Virus record (IMG/VR): IMGVR_UViG_3300025759_000652
Span: 1 to 24,817 of that record
Strand: one strand, 5' to 3'
Length of the DNA stretch: 24,817 bases
Origin: a virus
This document shows, one piece after another, positions 9,195 to 16,742 of this stretch. A program made the translations under genes and the position numbers. The notes beneath the pieces are model-generated. The model did not search any database and was not told the DNA's origin. It saw only the letters and a list, made by a program, of their open reading frames with translations. Numbering within the stretch: position 1 is the first letter of the stretch; each line of letters starts with the position of its first letter.

Positions 9195-11582
9195 ATGAAA
9201 GCTCATCGTAGAAACGGTATTCCGACCCTGATGCTGAACGGGGGTGGTGCGCCGTTCCTTTCGCGCTCCAGTCGCGGCACTGAGTTGGGTAGGGTTGCTG
9301 ACGTTATCTATCAATCAACACTGAAGCCATTGGTGGACAGAGAAAGGCGTCTCCGCGCTTCTTTTGAAGAGCAGGAAATGAACAGACGCGCAAATGCCTT
9401 GGCAGACATACGGCGTGGCATTCCCGGCCTTTTGACCCCATCTGACCCATATCAGCTAAAAACAGCAAGAGGAATCGCTAGAAAAGTTGCTCCAATTCCA
9501 AGTATGCAAGATTACAGGAACGCAGCGCGATCACCTTCCTATGAAGAATCCATAACAGATGCGCTAATTGATGCCTCTCGCGCTGAAGCAAACTCTCAAC
9601 TTCCTCCGAATTTCTTAGAGCCAATTAAGAAGGAGGCCGCTCGCCTAGAGGCTCTTAGAAGCCCCTTTTCCGATCAGGCAATGTCAGTTCAAGACGAACT
9701 TCTGAAGTCTGCGGTGAAATCATCTCAAGCGAACAGAGCTAACCTTGCAAAGGCCCAAGCCGAAGCAAAAACTCAAACACAACGCGCTGCTGACGCTCTT
9801 AGTGGTGGAGTTCTTAGGCCACAAACAACTTCTGCCCCAGAAGCAGCAGAAGCTGCTCCGCAAGAACAAGAGGGCCTCGCTGGAACTGCCACGACTCCTG
9901 CTGAAACTGCGGCGACTCCTGCTGGAACTGCGGCGACTCCTGCTGCGTCCGAAGCCGCTCGGCAAGAACAAGAGGGCCTCGCTGGAACTGCCGCTGAAAA
10001 GGGCAGCCCCACTCCCACCACCAACCCAACTGTTGTTACATCAATTCAATCGACGATCAGCGACATTATGGGTAATGAAGATGCTCAGTTTGATGAAGGG
10101 AAGCGTCTTCAGGAGCTTAAAGAGACATTTGGCCTTGGCCCCACCGACATGGAGAAAGCAGCGCCGGGCTTGGCATTTGCGTTCTCCCTGATGGGCGCTC
10201 AACGCGCTCCGGGAGAAAGTCCGTTCAACGCCCTTGTCCGCGCAGCCGGTTCTGCTGGCGAAGCAGCAACAAAGTCCAGCCTCGCCCTCACGCAAAGGGA
10301 AAGGGCAATCGACTCGTCCCTCGCGTCTACGGTTCTTGGCGAAAAGAAAGCGGCAGAGCAGTACGCTAGAAGTAAAGAGTGGGTCGCTGTATGGAACGGT
10401 GGATTTGACGAGAATGGCGTACCACAGGCCGAATACCTGAGGATGAACGCAGACCAGATTCAGAAAGCCAATGAAGCTGGCCTTCAGATTGCTCCTCTTA
10501 ACGTCGTTTCAACTGCGACCACGGCATTTGCCGCTAGGTCGAAAGCTGCGACAGACGCAGGAATTAAATTAAGGGAACGGCTGGAAGATGCTGCGAAAGG
10601 TAAGTCAACGTCGATTTTGATTGGGGGTAAAGACGTTAAGGCGACATCATTCCCGTCAGCAGATGGAAAGACTTTCGTCATTCCTGATGACGTTGCCGGT
10701 GTAGCAAACACTCTCAATTCCACGATAAAGGATACAGCGGAAACTATTGACCTTATCAACCAGATGAGGAGTCTCGCACCAAGTGTTGCTGGTCTCGGAA
10801 ATGTTACAGCGGCAGGAGTTGGGAGGTTTGCTTCGCTCTTTGGGGTGAGCAAAGAAGATGAACTTTCGTCTGAACAGTTGGCGCAGAAGATCTACGCGCA
10901 AGCCAATTCAGCATGGAATGTTGGAAGTCTTAGGGGCTTAATGAGTGAAACTGATGCTTCTAAAGTTTCATCTGAAATGAGCAGGGAAGAGATTGGTGAA
11001 ATTTTCGGTCAAGACGCCGCTGACGCCTACGACGACAAAGAAAAACTCAACTCTATTATTTCAAAAAAACTCCCCCAACTCACAGGCATTTCTCAAATGC
11101 CAGAGAGAGCAGAGAACGAAGATAAAACTACTTATGAGAAAAGAGTAAGGTTCAAGGCTATTCAGAATGCCCTTGCTGCCCAGCTTGCTCCGATCCTTCT
11201 TGGTGAGTCTGGACGGACAATTTCTGACGCTGACCGTGTTCGCGTCATTGCCCTTCTTGGTGGTTTTGCTGACTTCAGTAAGGCTGGCATTTTGACTACA
11301 GAAGAAGAAATGAATGAATCGATCAATGAGCTTGAAAGAATTATCCAAAAATATCAGTCTGCGTCCAAACAGGATGCTGAGACATTTTTAACAAGATTGG
11401 ATGAGGCGTCCACATCCCCTAGCTTCAGTAGAATGCGGCCCTATATTTATACTCCTGATGGAGCCACTCGTATGGCAGTAGGAAGGCTTGCTCAAAATTA
11501 TAAGGACGCATTTTTGAAGGAAACCCCCGGTCAGGCTGGTCAGCCTTCAGGCGCGACGACCATGAAGATCAGTGAGTTGTAG
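9195..11582 (+). CDS. Large internal virion protein (795 aa)
   Basis: I prefer ATG 9195 (MKAHRRNGIPTLMLNGGGAP) to the in-frame TTG at 9189; the two differ by two residues. The product is mostly charged and helical. A low-complexity alanine/threonine/proline/glutamate linker at residues about 215-275 contains a near-exact 36-bp duplication and a seven-residue TPA(E/G)TAA repeat. The part after it (residues 300-400) has SLMGAQRAPGESPFNALVRA, a pattern recurring in large internal proteins of uncultured marine phages. No lysozyme or transglycosylase motif is visible. Position between the Q-rich protein and the 1164-residue protein points to an ejected core protein; the function is inferred from context. 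Confidence 0.6.
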   Translation: MKAHRRNGIPTLMLNGGGAPFLSRSSRGTELGRVADVIYQSTLKPLVDRERRLRASFEEQEMNRRANALADIRRGIPGLLTPSDPYQLKTARGIARKVAPIPSMQDYRNAARSPSYEESITDALIDASRAEANSQLPPNFLEPIKKEAARLEALRSPFSDQAMSVQDELLKSAVKSSQANRANLAKAQAEAKTQTQRAADALSGGVLRPQTTSAPEAAEAAPQEQEGLAGTATTPAETAATPAGTAATPAASEAARQEQEGLAGTAAEKGSPTPTTNPTVVTSIQSTISDIMGNEDAQFDEGKRLQELKETFGLGPTDMEKAAPGLAFAFSLMGAQRAPGESPFNALVRAAGSAGEAATKSSLALTQRERAIDSSLASTVLGEKKAAEQYARSKEWVAVWNGGFDENGVPQAEYLRMNADQIQKANEAGLQIAPLNVVSTATTAFAARSKAATDAGIKLRERLEDAAKGKSTSILIGGKDVKATSFPSADGKTFVIPDDVAGVANTLNSTIKDTAETIDLINQMRSLAPSVAGLGNVTAAGVGRFASLFGVSKEDELSSEQLAQKIYAQANSAWNVGSLRGLMSETDASKVSSEMSREEIGEIFGQDAADAYDDKEKLNSIISKKLPQLTGISQMPERAENEDKTTYEKRVRFKAIQNALAAQLAPILLGESGRTISDADRVRVIALLGGFADFSKAGILTTEEEMNESINELERIIQKYQSASKQDAETFLTRLDEASTSPSFSRMRPYIYTPDGATRMAVGRLAQNYKDAFLKETPGQAGQPSGATTMKISEL
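9855..9992 (+). repeat. In-frame duplication and 21-bp tandem repeat inside the 795-aa virion gene
   Basis: Two 36-bp copies (9855-9890 and 9957-9992) differ at one base and are 102 bp apart, exactly 34 codons. Both encode A(P/R)QEQEGLAGTA. Between them lie two full 21-bp units (9891-9911, 9912-9932) and a partial third (9933-9947), encoding TPAETAA, TPAGTAA and TPAAS. The arrangement looks like recent slippage or unequal recombination that kept the frame, giving a flexible linker of variable length. Confidence 0.85.
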
Positions 11583-11596
11583 AAAGAGCAACACTC

Positions 11597-14500
11597 ATGC
11601 CGAAGCTAAACGTCATAAACGACAAGTATGGGACTGGTGCCGTATATGAATTTGAAATAAGCGGAGATGCCCCTAACGATGTCGAAAAGAAGTTTATCGA
11701 CAGCTACCTGAAAGACGTTGGTGTTGTCGAGAAGCAGCTTGATATGGAGCGCGTCATTGATACTTCTGGCGTCAAAGATGCTGGGTTCCGCTATGGGTTC
11801 GCCAATGTTGATGACGACGAGGAGCGAGCCGGGTATCTTGACAAAACTGTTGGACCGGGCAACTGGTTGCAAAGACTAGACGGAACATTTGCCCTTACCC
11901 CGGAGGGCAGGGCCAAGATAGGACAGCCGGGGGATGTTCCCCTTTCAATCGAAGACAAGGGTTTCAGCCGTTACGACCTTGCTGACTTTGCTGGCGAGGG
12001 CGGTCTTGCGCTTGGCGCTGCCGCAGTCGCTGGCGTTCTAACTGGTGGTCTAGGTCTTCTTCCTGCTGTTGGTGTCACAGCCTTGGCTGGGGCTGGCGGG
12101 AAACTTGTAGACGAGGCAATCGAGTCGGCAAGAGGTTTGCAGCGTCAGTCGTTTAGGAAAGTGGCGCAAGATGCGCTGACTGAAGCTGCTTTTGCTGGAA
12201 CTGGCGAATTTGGTGGTCGCCTTATTACCTCTGCTGTTGGCCGCTTAATCAAGGGTGGAACGACAAACGCACAAAGAGCAGAACATCGCGAGCTTCTCAA
12301 GTGGGCTAAAGAAAACGACGTACAGTACGTTCCTGACCTTGCTTCAGTATCTGGCAAGCCGCTGCTGGCCCGTGTGCAGGCTCTCACTGAACAGGTTCTG
12401 GGAAACAAGCGTGGACCGGTTATCCGGGAAAGCCTAGACAGCCTTGTGCAGACCATTAGCAGAACTGACGGCATCCCCGTTGAAGAGGCCCAGACGCTTG
12501 TTTTCAATATCCTGAACAACAAGGCAGAGCTTGCGAAGGGTGCCGCAAAGACAGTTGCCAATGACATCGCTGGCGTCTACGGACAGTCTGTAGCTCAGCT
12601 TGGGGATCGGGCCGCTGCGGCTATCGCTGCTGGCAACCGTGAAGAGCTTGAGTCTGTCATTAAGGGGCTTCATGCCCTTGATGCTCAATCTGAGATAGAC
12701 CTGAATGCTGGTTATGGAATCATTAACACCATCCTCAATAAAGACCTTGATTTTCTGAACAGCCCAGCATATCGGAGCCTTCTTGAGGGTAAAAAGATTC
12801 CGCTTGATGATGGCGAATTTGTTTCCCCGATTCGATTTGCACGGTCAGTTGATCCTTCTACTGGTGATGAGATCGTTGAACCTTTGGTGGTTAACGTGTC
12901 TGACACCATTAGAATGATTGATGAAATCCCAGAAGATAGAGTTTTTCCTGATGGAACAAGTGTTCGGGATGAGTTCCGCAGGGCTTTTGGCTTTTACGAT
13001 AAAGCTAAGGAAAATGGAAATTTCATTAGCCTGAACGATTACAACCGCGCCAGAAGCACCTTAAACAGAATGGTCAACACGGAGAGGGGCTTTGCCGCTC
13101 GGCGTCGAGAAGCTGTCCCCGTTGAAACTGCTCCGATGATTTATCGGACTTTGACGGATGACTTTACAAAGTCTTTGGATAACTTTGACCTAACCATTCA
13201 GTCCCTTTTTGACAATGTGTCAACTCTTACTGCAAGTGAAGAGCTTGTTAATGCCGCTGCTGCGGCTCTTGGCCGGGAGATTCCAATAACGGGAAGGCTT
13301 GGTCAGGCTGATTTAAAGCGCAGGACTGTTTCGGCTCTAAAAAACAAGTTGTCTGACATTCGCTCATCTCTTGGTGCGATTAAGGAGATGAACGGCGTTT
13401 ATGCGACTCAGAGGGAAATCTTTGAGGACGCTAACATTAGAGGGGTCGCAGCCCGCCTTAAAAATATCGGAAGCCTTCAGGGTGATGTTATCGCCTCAGA
13501 CGTAGCCTATCTTGCGGAAGAAGTCCTGCGCGATCCCAGAAAATTTGACAGCCTAGCCAAGTTATTTGAGAACCCCCTTAGAACCAAAGAGCAGACATCT
13601 CGCGTTCTCTCGTCTTTACGGGAAAATCTTATTGTTCGGGGCCGTGCTGAAGAGGTTGCGGCTGGTATCGCAGACCTTGAAAAACTTATTCCAGAAGAGA
13701 CCGTAAAATTTGGCGGAAAGATGACGCAGCAAAGAGCGCGTGATCTTCTGGGCAATGTTGTTATGAATCGTTTGTACCGCCAAGCAGTCGATACGACTGC
13801 TGATGGAGATGAGATCGTAAACATTCTGCGATTTAGTAAGCTCGCAGAAAAAAACCGTGATGCAGTTCGTCAAGTCTGGGGAGATAGGGCTTCGGCAGAG
13901 TTTCTTGACATGGCTGACCAAATCAAAGGTGCCTACAAGGAATTTTCAAAAGAACTTCCTGAGCGGTTCAATTCGGCGTTTAACGACATTGTCAATCGTG
14001 GCCTCACTGGCAAAGAACTTCAGGGAAAACTCAGGACTCTCAAGGATGAGCTTGCACAGACTACAAAAGGTGCATTTCAAAGAGCCTTGAGAGACCCTGA
14101 GAATCTTAACCTTGAGAATGCTGCCAGCATGATGGTTGCAGGAAAGATTCCACTTCAGACTGTAAGGGAAACCCTAGATGCGCTTAAACGAGACCTTGGC
14201 GAAGAGCAGTTTGCTGTAGTCGAGCAGTCTCTCAAGGACGCTGCTGTCAAAAGGTTCTTCAGTAATATCGCTGGCAATGGAGATCAGGTTAGCGATATCT
14301 CAACAATCAATCCCGTTGATGCGGTTCTAAATTACCGCCAACTCAAGAATATGCTTGGCACTGGGGCGAAACAGCCAACAATTAGCCGAGACACTCTTGA
14401 GTACATCTTTACTCGTGGTGAAGTTACCGGCTCTGAAGCAGTCAAGAGCTTGGAGAATCTTGCTAAGTTTGCCGAGAATCAGGCTGGTAGAGCAACGTCC

Positions 14501-15091
14501 GGTAAGGGCACTATTGCTGGCGCAAACTTAGGCTTGGCTCTCGGGGCGGGCATTCTGATTGACCCGATAACTACGCTTTCATCCATTGCGGGCCTTAGCG
14601 TTCTGTCAAGGTTCTTTTCTAACCCCGCCTTCGTTCGCGTTATGTCGCGTCCAAAGAAGGAGAGCCTTCGTCTTCTGAAGCAGGAAGAGAAGGGCGGAAT
14701 CCCAGAGAAAGCGTTTTTGCAGCTTTGGGCGAACATGACCAGATCAATCTTGTCTGGTACGGATGATGGCTCTATTCCGCTATCTCGCGATGAAGTCCGT
14801 GCCCAGCAGGACCGGCTCGATAAGATTTTGAAGATTGAACAGGAGGGCCCGCCAGCCCAAAGACCCACTGTTCGCCGTGTTCCAGAGGCTCAGCCGCGTG
14901 TTATTTCTCCGCAGCCGACCCCGACGCCGCAGCCTGCTATGCAACCAGCGCCAGCCCCTCAACCGGCCCCGCAGGCCGGTATTAGAACCATTTCCGCTCC
15001 AGCGCCTGCTGGAATTAGCACGGCATTGCGTCAGCAGACTGAGCAAGGCTTAATGCAACCGTATAGTGGTGTTGGTTCAGTGAGGGTGTGA
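11597..15091 (+). CDS. Giant internal virion / DNA-ejection protein (1164 aa)
   Basis: The longest gene in the window. Residues 1-120 form a small mixed domain with AGYLDKTVGPGNWLQRLDGT. A glycine/alanine-rich hydrophobic stretch (134-168, EGGLALGAAAVAGVLTGGLG onward) and another near 971-1008 could span or enter a membrane. Between them lie about 800 residues of mainly helical, charged sequence without a recognisable enzyme motif. The C-terminal 80 residues are a proline/alanine/glutamine-rich tail (PQPTPTPQPAMQPAPAPQPA). Size, helical content and place just before the lysis genes resemble T7 gp15/gp16-type ejection proteins, which form a channel for DNA entry. Homology is not demonstrated; the call rests on architecture and order. 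Confidence 0.6.
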   Translation: MPKLNVINDKYGTGAVYEFEISGDAPNDVEKKFIDSYLKDVGVVEKQLDMERVIDTSGVKDAGFRYGFANVDDDEERAGYLDKTVGPGNWLQRLDGTFALTPEGRAKIGQPGDVPLSIEDKGFSRYDLADFAGEGGLALGAAAVAGVLTGGLGLLPAVGVTALAGAGGKLVDEAIESARGLQRQSFRKVAQDALTEAAFAGTGEFGGRLITSAVGRLIKGGTTNAQRAEHRELLKWAKENDVQYVPDLASVSGKPLLARVQALTEQVLGNKRGPVIRESLDSLVQTISRTDGIPVEEAQTLVFNILNNKAELAKGAAKTVANDIAGVYGQSVAQLGDRAAAAIAAGNREELESVIKGLHALDAQSEIDLNAGYGIINTILNKDLDFLNSPAYRSLLEGKKIPLDDGEFVSPIRFARSVDPSTGDEIVEPLVVNVSDTIRMIDEIPEDRVFPDGTSVRDEFRRAFGFYDKAKENGNFISLNDYNRARSTLNRMVNTERGFAARRREAVPVETAPMIYRTLTDDFTKSLDNFDLTIQSLFDNVSTLTASEELVNAAAAALGREIPITGRLGQADLKRRTVSALKNKLSDIRSSLGAIKEMNGVYATQREIFEDANIRGVAARLKNIGSLQGDVIASDVAYLAEEVLRDPRKFDSLAKLFENPLRTKEQTSRVLSSLRENLIVRGRAEEVAAGIADLEKLIPEETVKFGGKMTQQRARDLLGNVVMNRLYRQAVDTTADGDEIVNILRFSKLAEKNRDAVRQVWGDRASAEFLDMADQIKGAYKEFSKELPERFNSAFNDIVNRGLTGKELQGKLRTLKDELAQTTKGAFQRALRDPENLNLENAASMMVAGKIPLQTVRETLDALKRDLGEEQFAVVEQSLKDAAVKRFFSNIAGNGDQVSDISTINPVDAVLNYRQLKNMLGTGAKQPTISRDTLEYIFTRGEVTGSEAVKSLENLAKFAENQAGRATSGKGTIAGANLGLALGAGILIDPITTLSSIAGLSVLSRFFSNPAFVRVMSRPKKESLRLLKQEEKGGIPEKAFLQLWANMTRSILSGTDDGSIPLSRDEVRAQQDRLDKILKIEQEGPPAQRPTVRRVPEAQPRVISPQPTPTPQPAMQPAPAPQPAPQAGIRTISAPAPAGISTALRQQTEQGLMQPYSGVGSVRV

Positions 15092-15327
15092 TGAGTAGTG
15101 AAGAGCTTCGCGTTCTAATCGCAGAGATTCAGGGTGATGTACGGTTGGTCAATGAGAAGATCGACCATGTTCGCGAGAGCTTTGAGGACAGGCTTCACAC
15201 AATCAAGACCAACGACATTCACCATGTTCAGATGAAGGTAGACAATATCTACCGTGGAGTCTGGTTTCTGGTGGCGCTCATTCTCAGCAATTTTGCTTTG
15301 GCTATCACCAACATCTTCTTTCTATGA
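15091..15327 (+). CDS. Holin-like small membrane protein
   Basis: I choose ATG 15091, whose A is the last base of the preceding TGA; a GTG one codon earlier is possible. The 78-residue product has a charged helical part (residues 1-54, heptad-like ELRVLIAEIQGDVRLVNEKI) and one C-terminal transmembrane segment (GVWFLVALILSNFALAITNI, about 56-77). That layout, coiled coil then one terminal membrane helix, matches XhlA-like haemolysin/holin-associated proteins. It directly precedes, and overlaps by four bases, an endolysin gene. Alternatives are an antiholin or a spanin-like anchor. Confidence 0.65.
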   Translation: MSSEELRVLIAEIQGDVRLVNEKIDHVRESFEDRLHTIKTNDIHHVQMKVDNIYRGVWFLVALILSNFALAITNIFFL

Positions 15328-15770
15328 CCATGCTTAGCCAGCACTTCTCATTGCGGGAGATGACCCGCAGCCAAGTCGCTTCTCGCCTTGGGATCGACAA
15401 CACCCCGGACGAGTCAGCCATCAAGAACATGATGGCCCTGTGTGAAAATGTCCTTGAGCCGATTAGGAAACACTTTGACACCCCATTTAGTCCATCATCT
15501 GGTTACAGGTGCCCGCAACTGAACCAAGCAATTGGCGGATCAATTACGAGCCAGCATTGCCTTGGTCAGGCTGCTGACATTGAGATTCCGGGGTGGGACA
15601 ACAGAAGTGTTGCACTCTGGATCAAGGGCCATGTTCCCTATGACCAGTTGATCCTTGAGTGCTACAAGCCTGAAGACCCACATTCCGGCTGGGTCCATGT
15701 CAGCTACACAGATGTCAACCGCAAAGAATTTCTTGTCTTTGACGGCTCCAAGTACACCTTAGGAAAGTGA
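15324..15770 (+). CDS. Endolysin: M15-type zinc peptidase
   Basis: A 148-residue single-domain protein of the peptidase M15A type. The zinc site is visible: SQHCLGQAAD (H78, D85) and GWVHVSY (H125), with the upstream SSGYRCPQLNQAIGG (residues 58-72) characteristic of the family. These enzymes cut D-Ala-containing cross-links or stem peptides in peptidoglycan. There is no signal peptide, so it should need a holin, and a holin-like gene precedes it by four bases of overlap. Its last 12 bases overlap the end of the convergent minus-strand gene. A role in entry rather than lysis cannot be excluded. Confidence 0.88.
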   Translation: MTMLSQHFSLREMTRSQVASRLGIDNTPDESAIKNMMALCENVLEPIRKHFDTPFSPSSGYRCPQLNQAIGGSITSQHCLGQAADIEIPGWDNRSVALWIKGHVPYDQLILECYKPEDPHSGWVHVSYTDVNRKEFLVFDGSKYTLGK

Positions 15771-15947
15771 GCCAATCCCGTTACGGGCGGCCTCTTCCTT
15801 GATGTCGCTTGACAGGAACTCTTGATCGATCAGTTCTTTGACTTGACCTGAGAGTTTCCTGTTGCGAACCTTGGCGATAAAAGAAAGACGCCGATAGGTG
15901 CTTTCAGGGATGCTCAGTGTTTTCCAACCAGTGCGATCAGTAGGCAT
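15759..15947 (-). CDS. Ribbon-helix-helix-like regulator (62 aa, minus strand)
   Basis: The only convincing minus-strand gene. Residues 8-15 (WKTLSIPE) form a short strand and are followed by two helices (STYRRLSFIAKVRNR, then KLSGQVKELIDQEF), the layout of CopG/Arc/MetJ-type DNA-binding dimers. Its ATG is preceded on the minus strand by a good ribosome site (GGAGAG, four bases from the start). The start is directly adjacent to that of the divergent nuclease gene, and its 3' end overlaps the endolysin by 12 bases. I infer a transcription regulator for the switch between the late and early blocks; the operator-like repeats near 16410 and 24490 are candidate targets. Confidence 0.7.
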   Translation of the reverse strand: MPTDRTGWKTLSIPESTYRRLSFIAKVRNRKLSGQVKELIDQEFLSSDIKEEAARNGIGSLS

Positions 15948-16268
15948 ATGTCTCTCCGAAAAAATAAGTACAACGCCAAGAAGACGAATGTTGATGGGAT
16001 TACGTTTGACAGCAGGCGGGAAGCGAGCCGTTACGGCGAACTCAAGACCCTCCTGAAGTCCGGGTTGATATCAGACCTTGAGCTACAGGTTCCCTTCCCG
16101 TGCATGATTAACAGCAAAAAAATCTGTTCGTACAAAGCTGACTTTGTGTACACCCAAGACGGCAAGCGCATCATCGAGGATGTGAAGGGCTTTATGACGA
16201 GGGACTTCAAGTTGAAGAAGAAGCTCGTTGAGGCTCTGCATAATATCGAGATTACGTTGGTCAAGTAG
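15948..16268 (+). CDS. DUF1064-type nuclease (PD-(D/E)XK-like)
   Basis: This 106-residue protein matches the DUF1064 pattern: KYNAKKTNVDGITFDSRREA at residues 7-26, ELKTLLKSGLISDLELQ, then YKADFVYTQDGKRIIEDVKG. The D in KADF and the E-D-V-K group could be the D...(D/E)xK catalytic set of the restriction-endonuclease fold; family members are thought to act as phage structure-specific or Holliday junction nucleases. The start is fixed by homology, because upstream bases belong to the minus-strand regulator. Its ribosome site (AGTAGG, very close to ATG) is poor, so expression may be low or depend on read-through from the lysis genes. Confidence 0.75.
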   Translation: MSLRKNKYNAKKTNVDGITFDSRREASRYGELKTLLKSGLISDLELQVPFPCMINSKKICSYKADFVYTQDGKRIIEDVKGFMTRDFKLKKKLVEALHNIEITLVK

Positions 16269-16278
16269 TGCGCTACTA

Positions 16279-16306
16279 ATCGTACACCAAGCGTAATATC
16301 TGTCAA
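16279..16306 (-). promoter_or_regulatory. Possible leftward promoter
   Basis: On the minus strand TTGACA (complement of 16301-16306) is followed after 16 bases by TACGAT (complement of 16279-16284), a perfect -35 and a 4/6 -10. It would transcribe antisense through the DUF1064 gene into the ribbon-helix-helix gene. A short inverted repeat, AACAC-AAGC-GTGTT (16305-16318), abuts its -35 and could be an operator. Weak -10, so moderate to low confidence. Confidence 0.35.
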
Positions 16307-16332
16307 CACAAGCGTGTTCCACACCTATTGAG

Positions 16333-16366
16333 AAAAAACCCCCGGAACCACCAAAGGCTCCGGGGG
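16333..16366 (-). terminator. Leftward intrinsic terminator
   Basis: CCCCCGGA (16339-16346) pairs perfectly with TCCGGGGG (16359-16366), with two more C-G pairs inside after one mismatch. Six A residues precede it (16333-16338), which become a U-tract on the minus strand; there is no T-tract on the plus side. It should stop leftward transcription coming from the right and so insulate the switch region. As a plain hairpin it could also trim or stabilise the rightward transcript. Confidence 0.65.
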
Positions 16367-16405
16367 CGAGTGCGTCCTGAGGGACGTTGGGAGGACCAGA
16401 ATTAT

Positions 16406-16424
16406 GCAGAAATCTGCCAGATTT
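16406..16424. promoter_or_regulatory. Operator-like inverted repeats overlapping the early -35
   Basis: Two nested inverted repeats: GCAGA-AA-TCTGC (16406-16417) and AAATCT-GCC-AGATTT (16410-16424). The second shares its last two bases with the -35 box at 16423, a position where a bound protein would block RNA polymerase. Candidate binder: the nearby ribbon-helix-helix protein (inference). Confidence 0.45.
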
Positions 16425-16452
16425 GACAAGTGCGGCGGTTAGCGACTATTAA
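16423..16452 (+). promoter_or_regulatory. Early rightward sigma70-type promoter
   Basis: A perfect TTGACA (16423-16428), 18-base spacer and TATTAA (16447-16452). It sits 290 bases upstream of the first recombination gene with no better start between, so it likely drives the early operon. The -10 runs into TAATGCATCA (16450-16459), nearly the palindrome found at the second promoter near 24485. Confidence 0.65.
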
Positions 16453-16742
16453 TGCATCATTCGGTGGTCGGAATAACGGCAGCGCCGGATGAACTTGGAG
16501 GGGGTACTGTGGGATTCTGCTACACCCCAGCCGCAGCCCGAAAGACCGAGGCGGCAGCAGAGCAGGGCGTGGCTCCCTGAACAAGCAGCGGTTGATCTGA
16601 CAGCGTCACGGTATGTCAGGGCCTTGTGCGACGGATGGCTCCAGTGGTGCAGGGAGGGGACGCCCCACTCTTTAGTGGGGATAGTCTCCCTATGCCTAGT
16701 ACTCAGGATTCACCAGTGGTGCAGTTAGGAAAGGAAAGAAAG
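16453..16742 (+). ncRNA. Long structured leader / non-coding segment
   Basis: With the preceding 16269-16452 this is a 474-base stretch without a credible gene. The leader contains several short stems: CAGGG...CCCTG (16563-16579) and a perfect 7-bp hairpin CCCCACT-CTTT-AGTGGGG (16663-16680) enclosed by GGGA...TCCC. A 12-bp direct repeat, CCAGTGGTGCAG, occurs at 16641-16652 and 16713-16724, flanking that hairpin. Purine-rich AGGAAAGGAAAG just before 16743 is the ribosome site of the next gene. It could be an untranslated regulatory leader (attenuation or antitermination) or a small RNA; no known family is recognised. Confidence 0.45.

Noticed and set aside
16489-16728. A 79-residue frame in the leader
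   Set aside because: No ribosome site, odd composition with repeated proline/glutamine and tryptophan, ends inside the hairpin region, no recognised family; better explained as structured RNA.
16626-16742. N-terminal extension of the exonuclease
   Set aside because: The frame is open but the bases form hairpins and repeats, while ATG 16743 has a strong ribosome site and starts where the nuclease domain starts.
16560-16742. tRNA-like fold in the leader
   Set aside because: No GTTCRANTC T-loop, no acceptor stem pairing and no CCA-compatible end were found.
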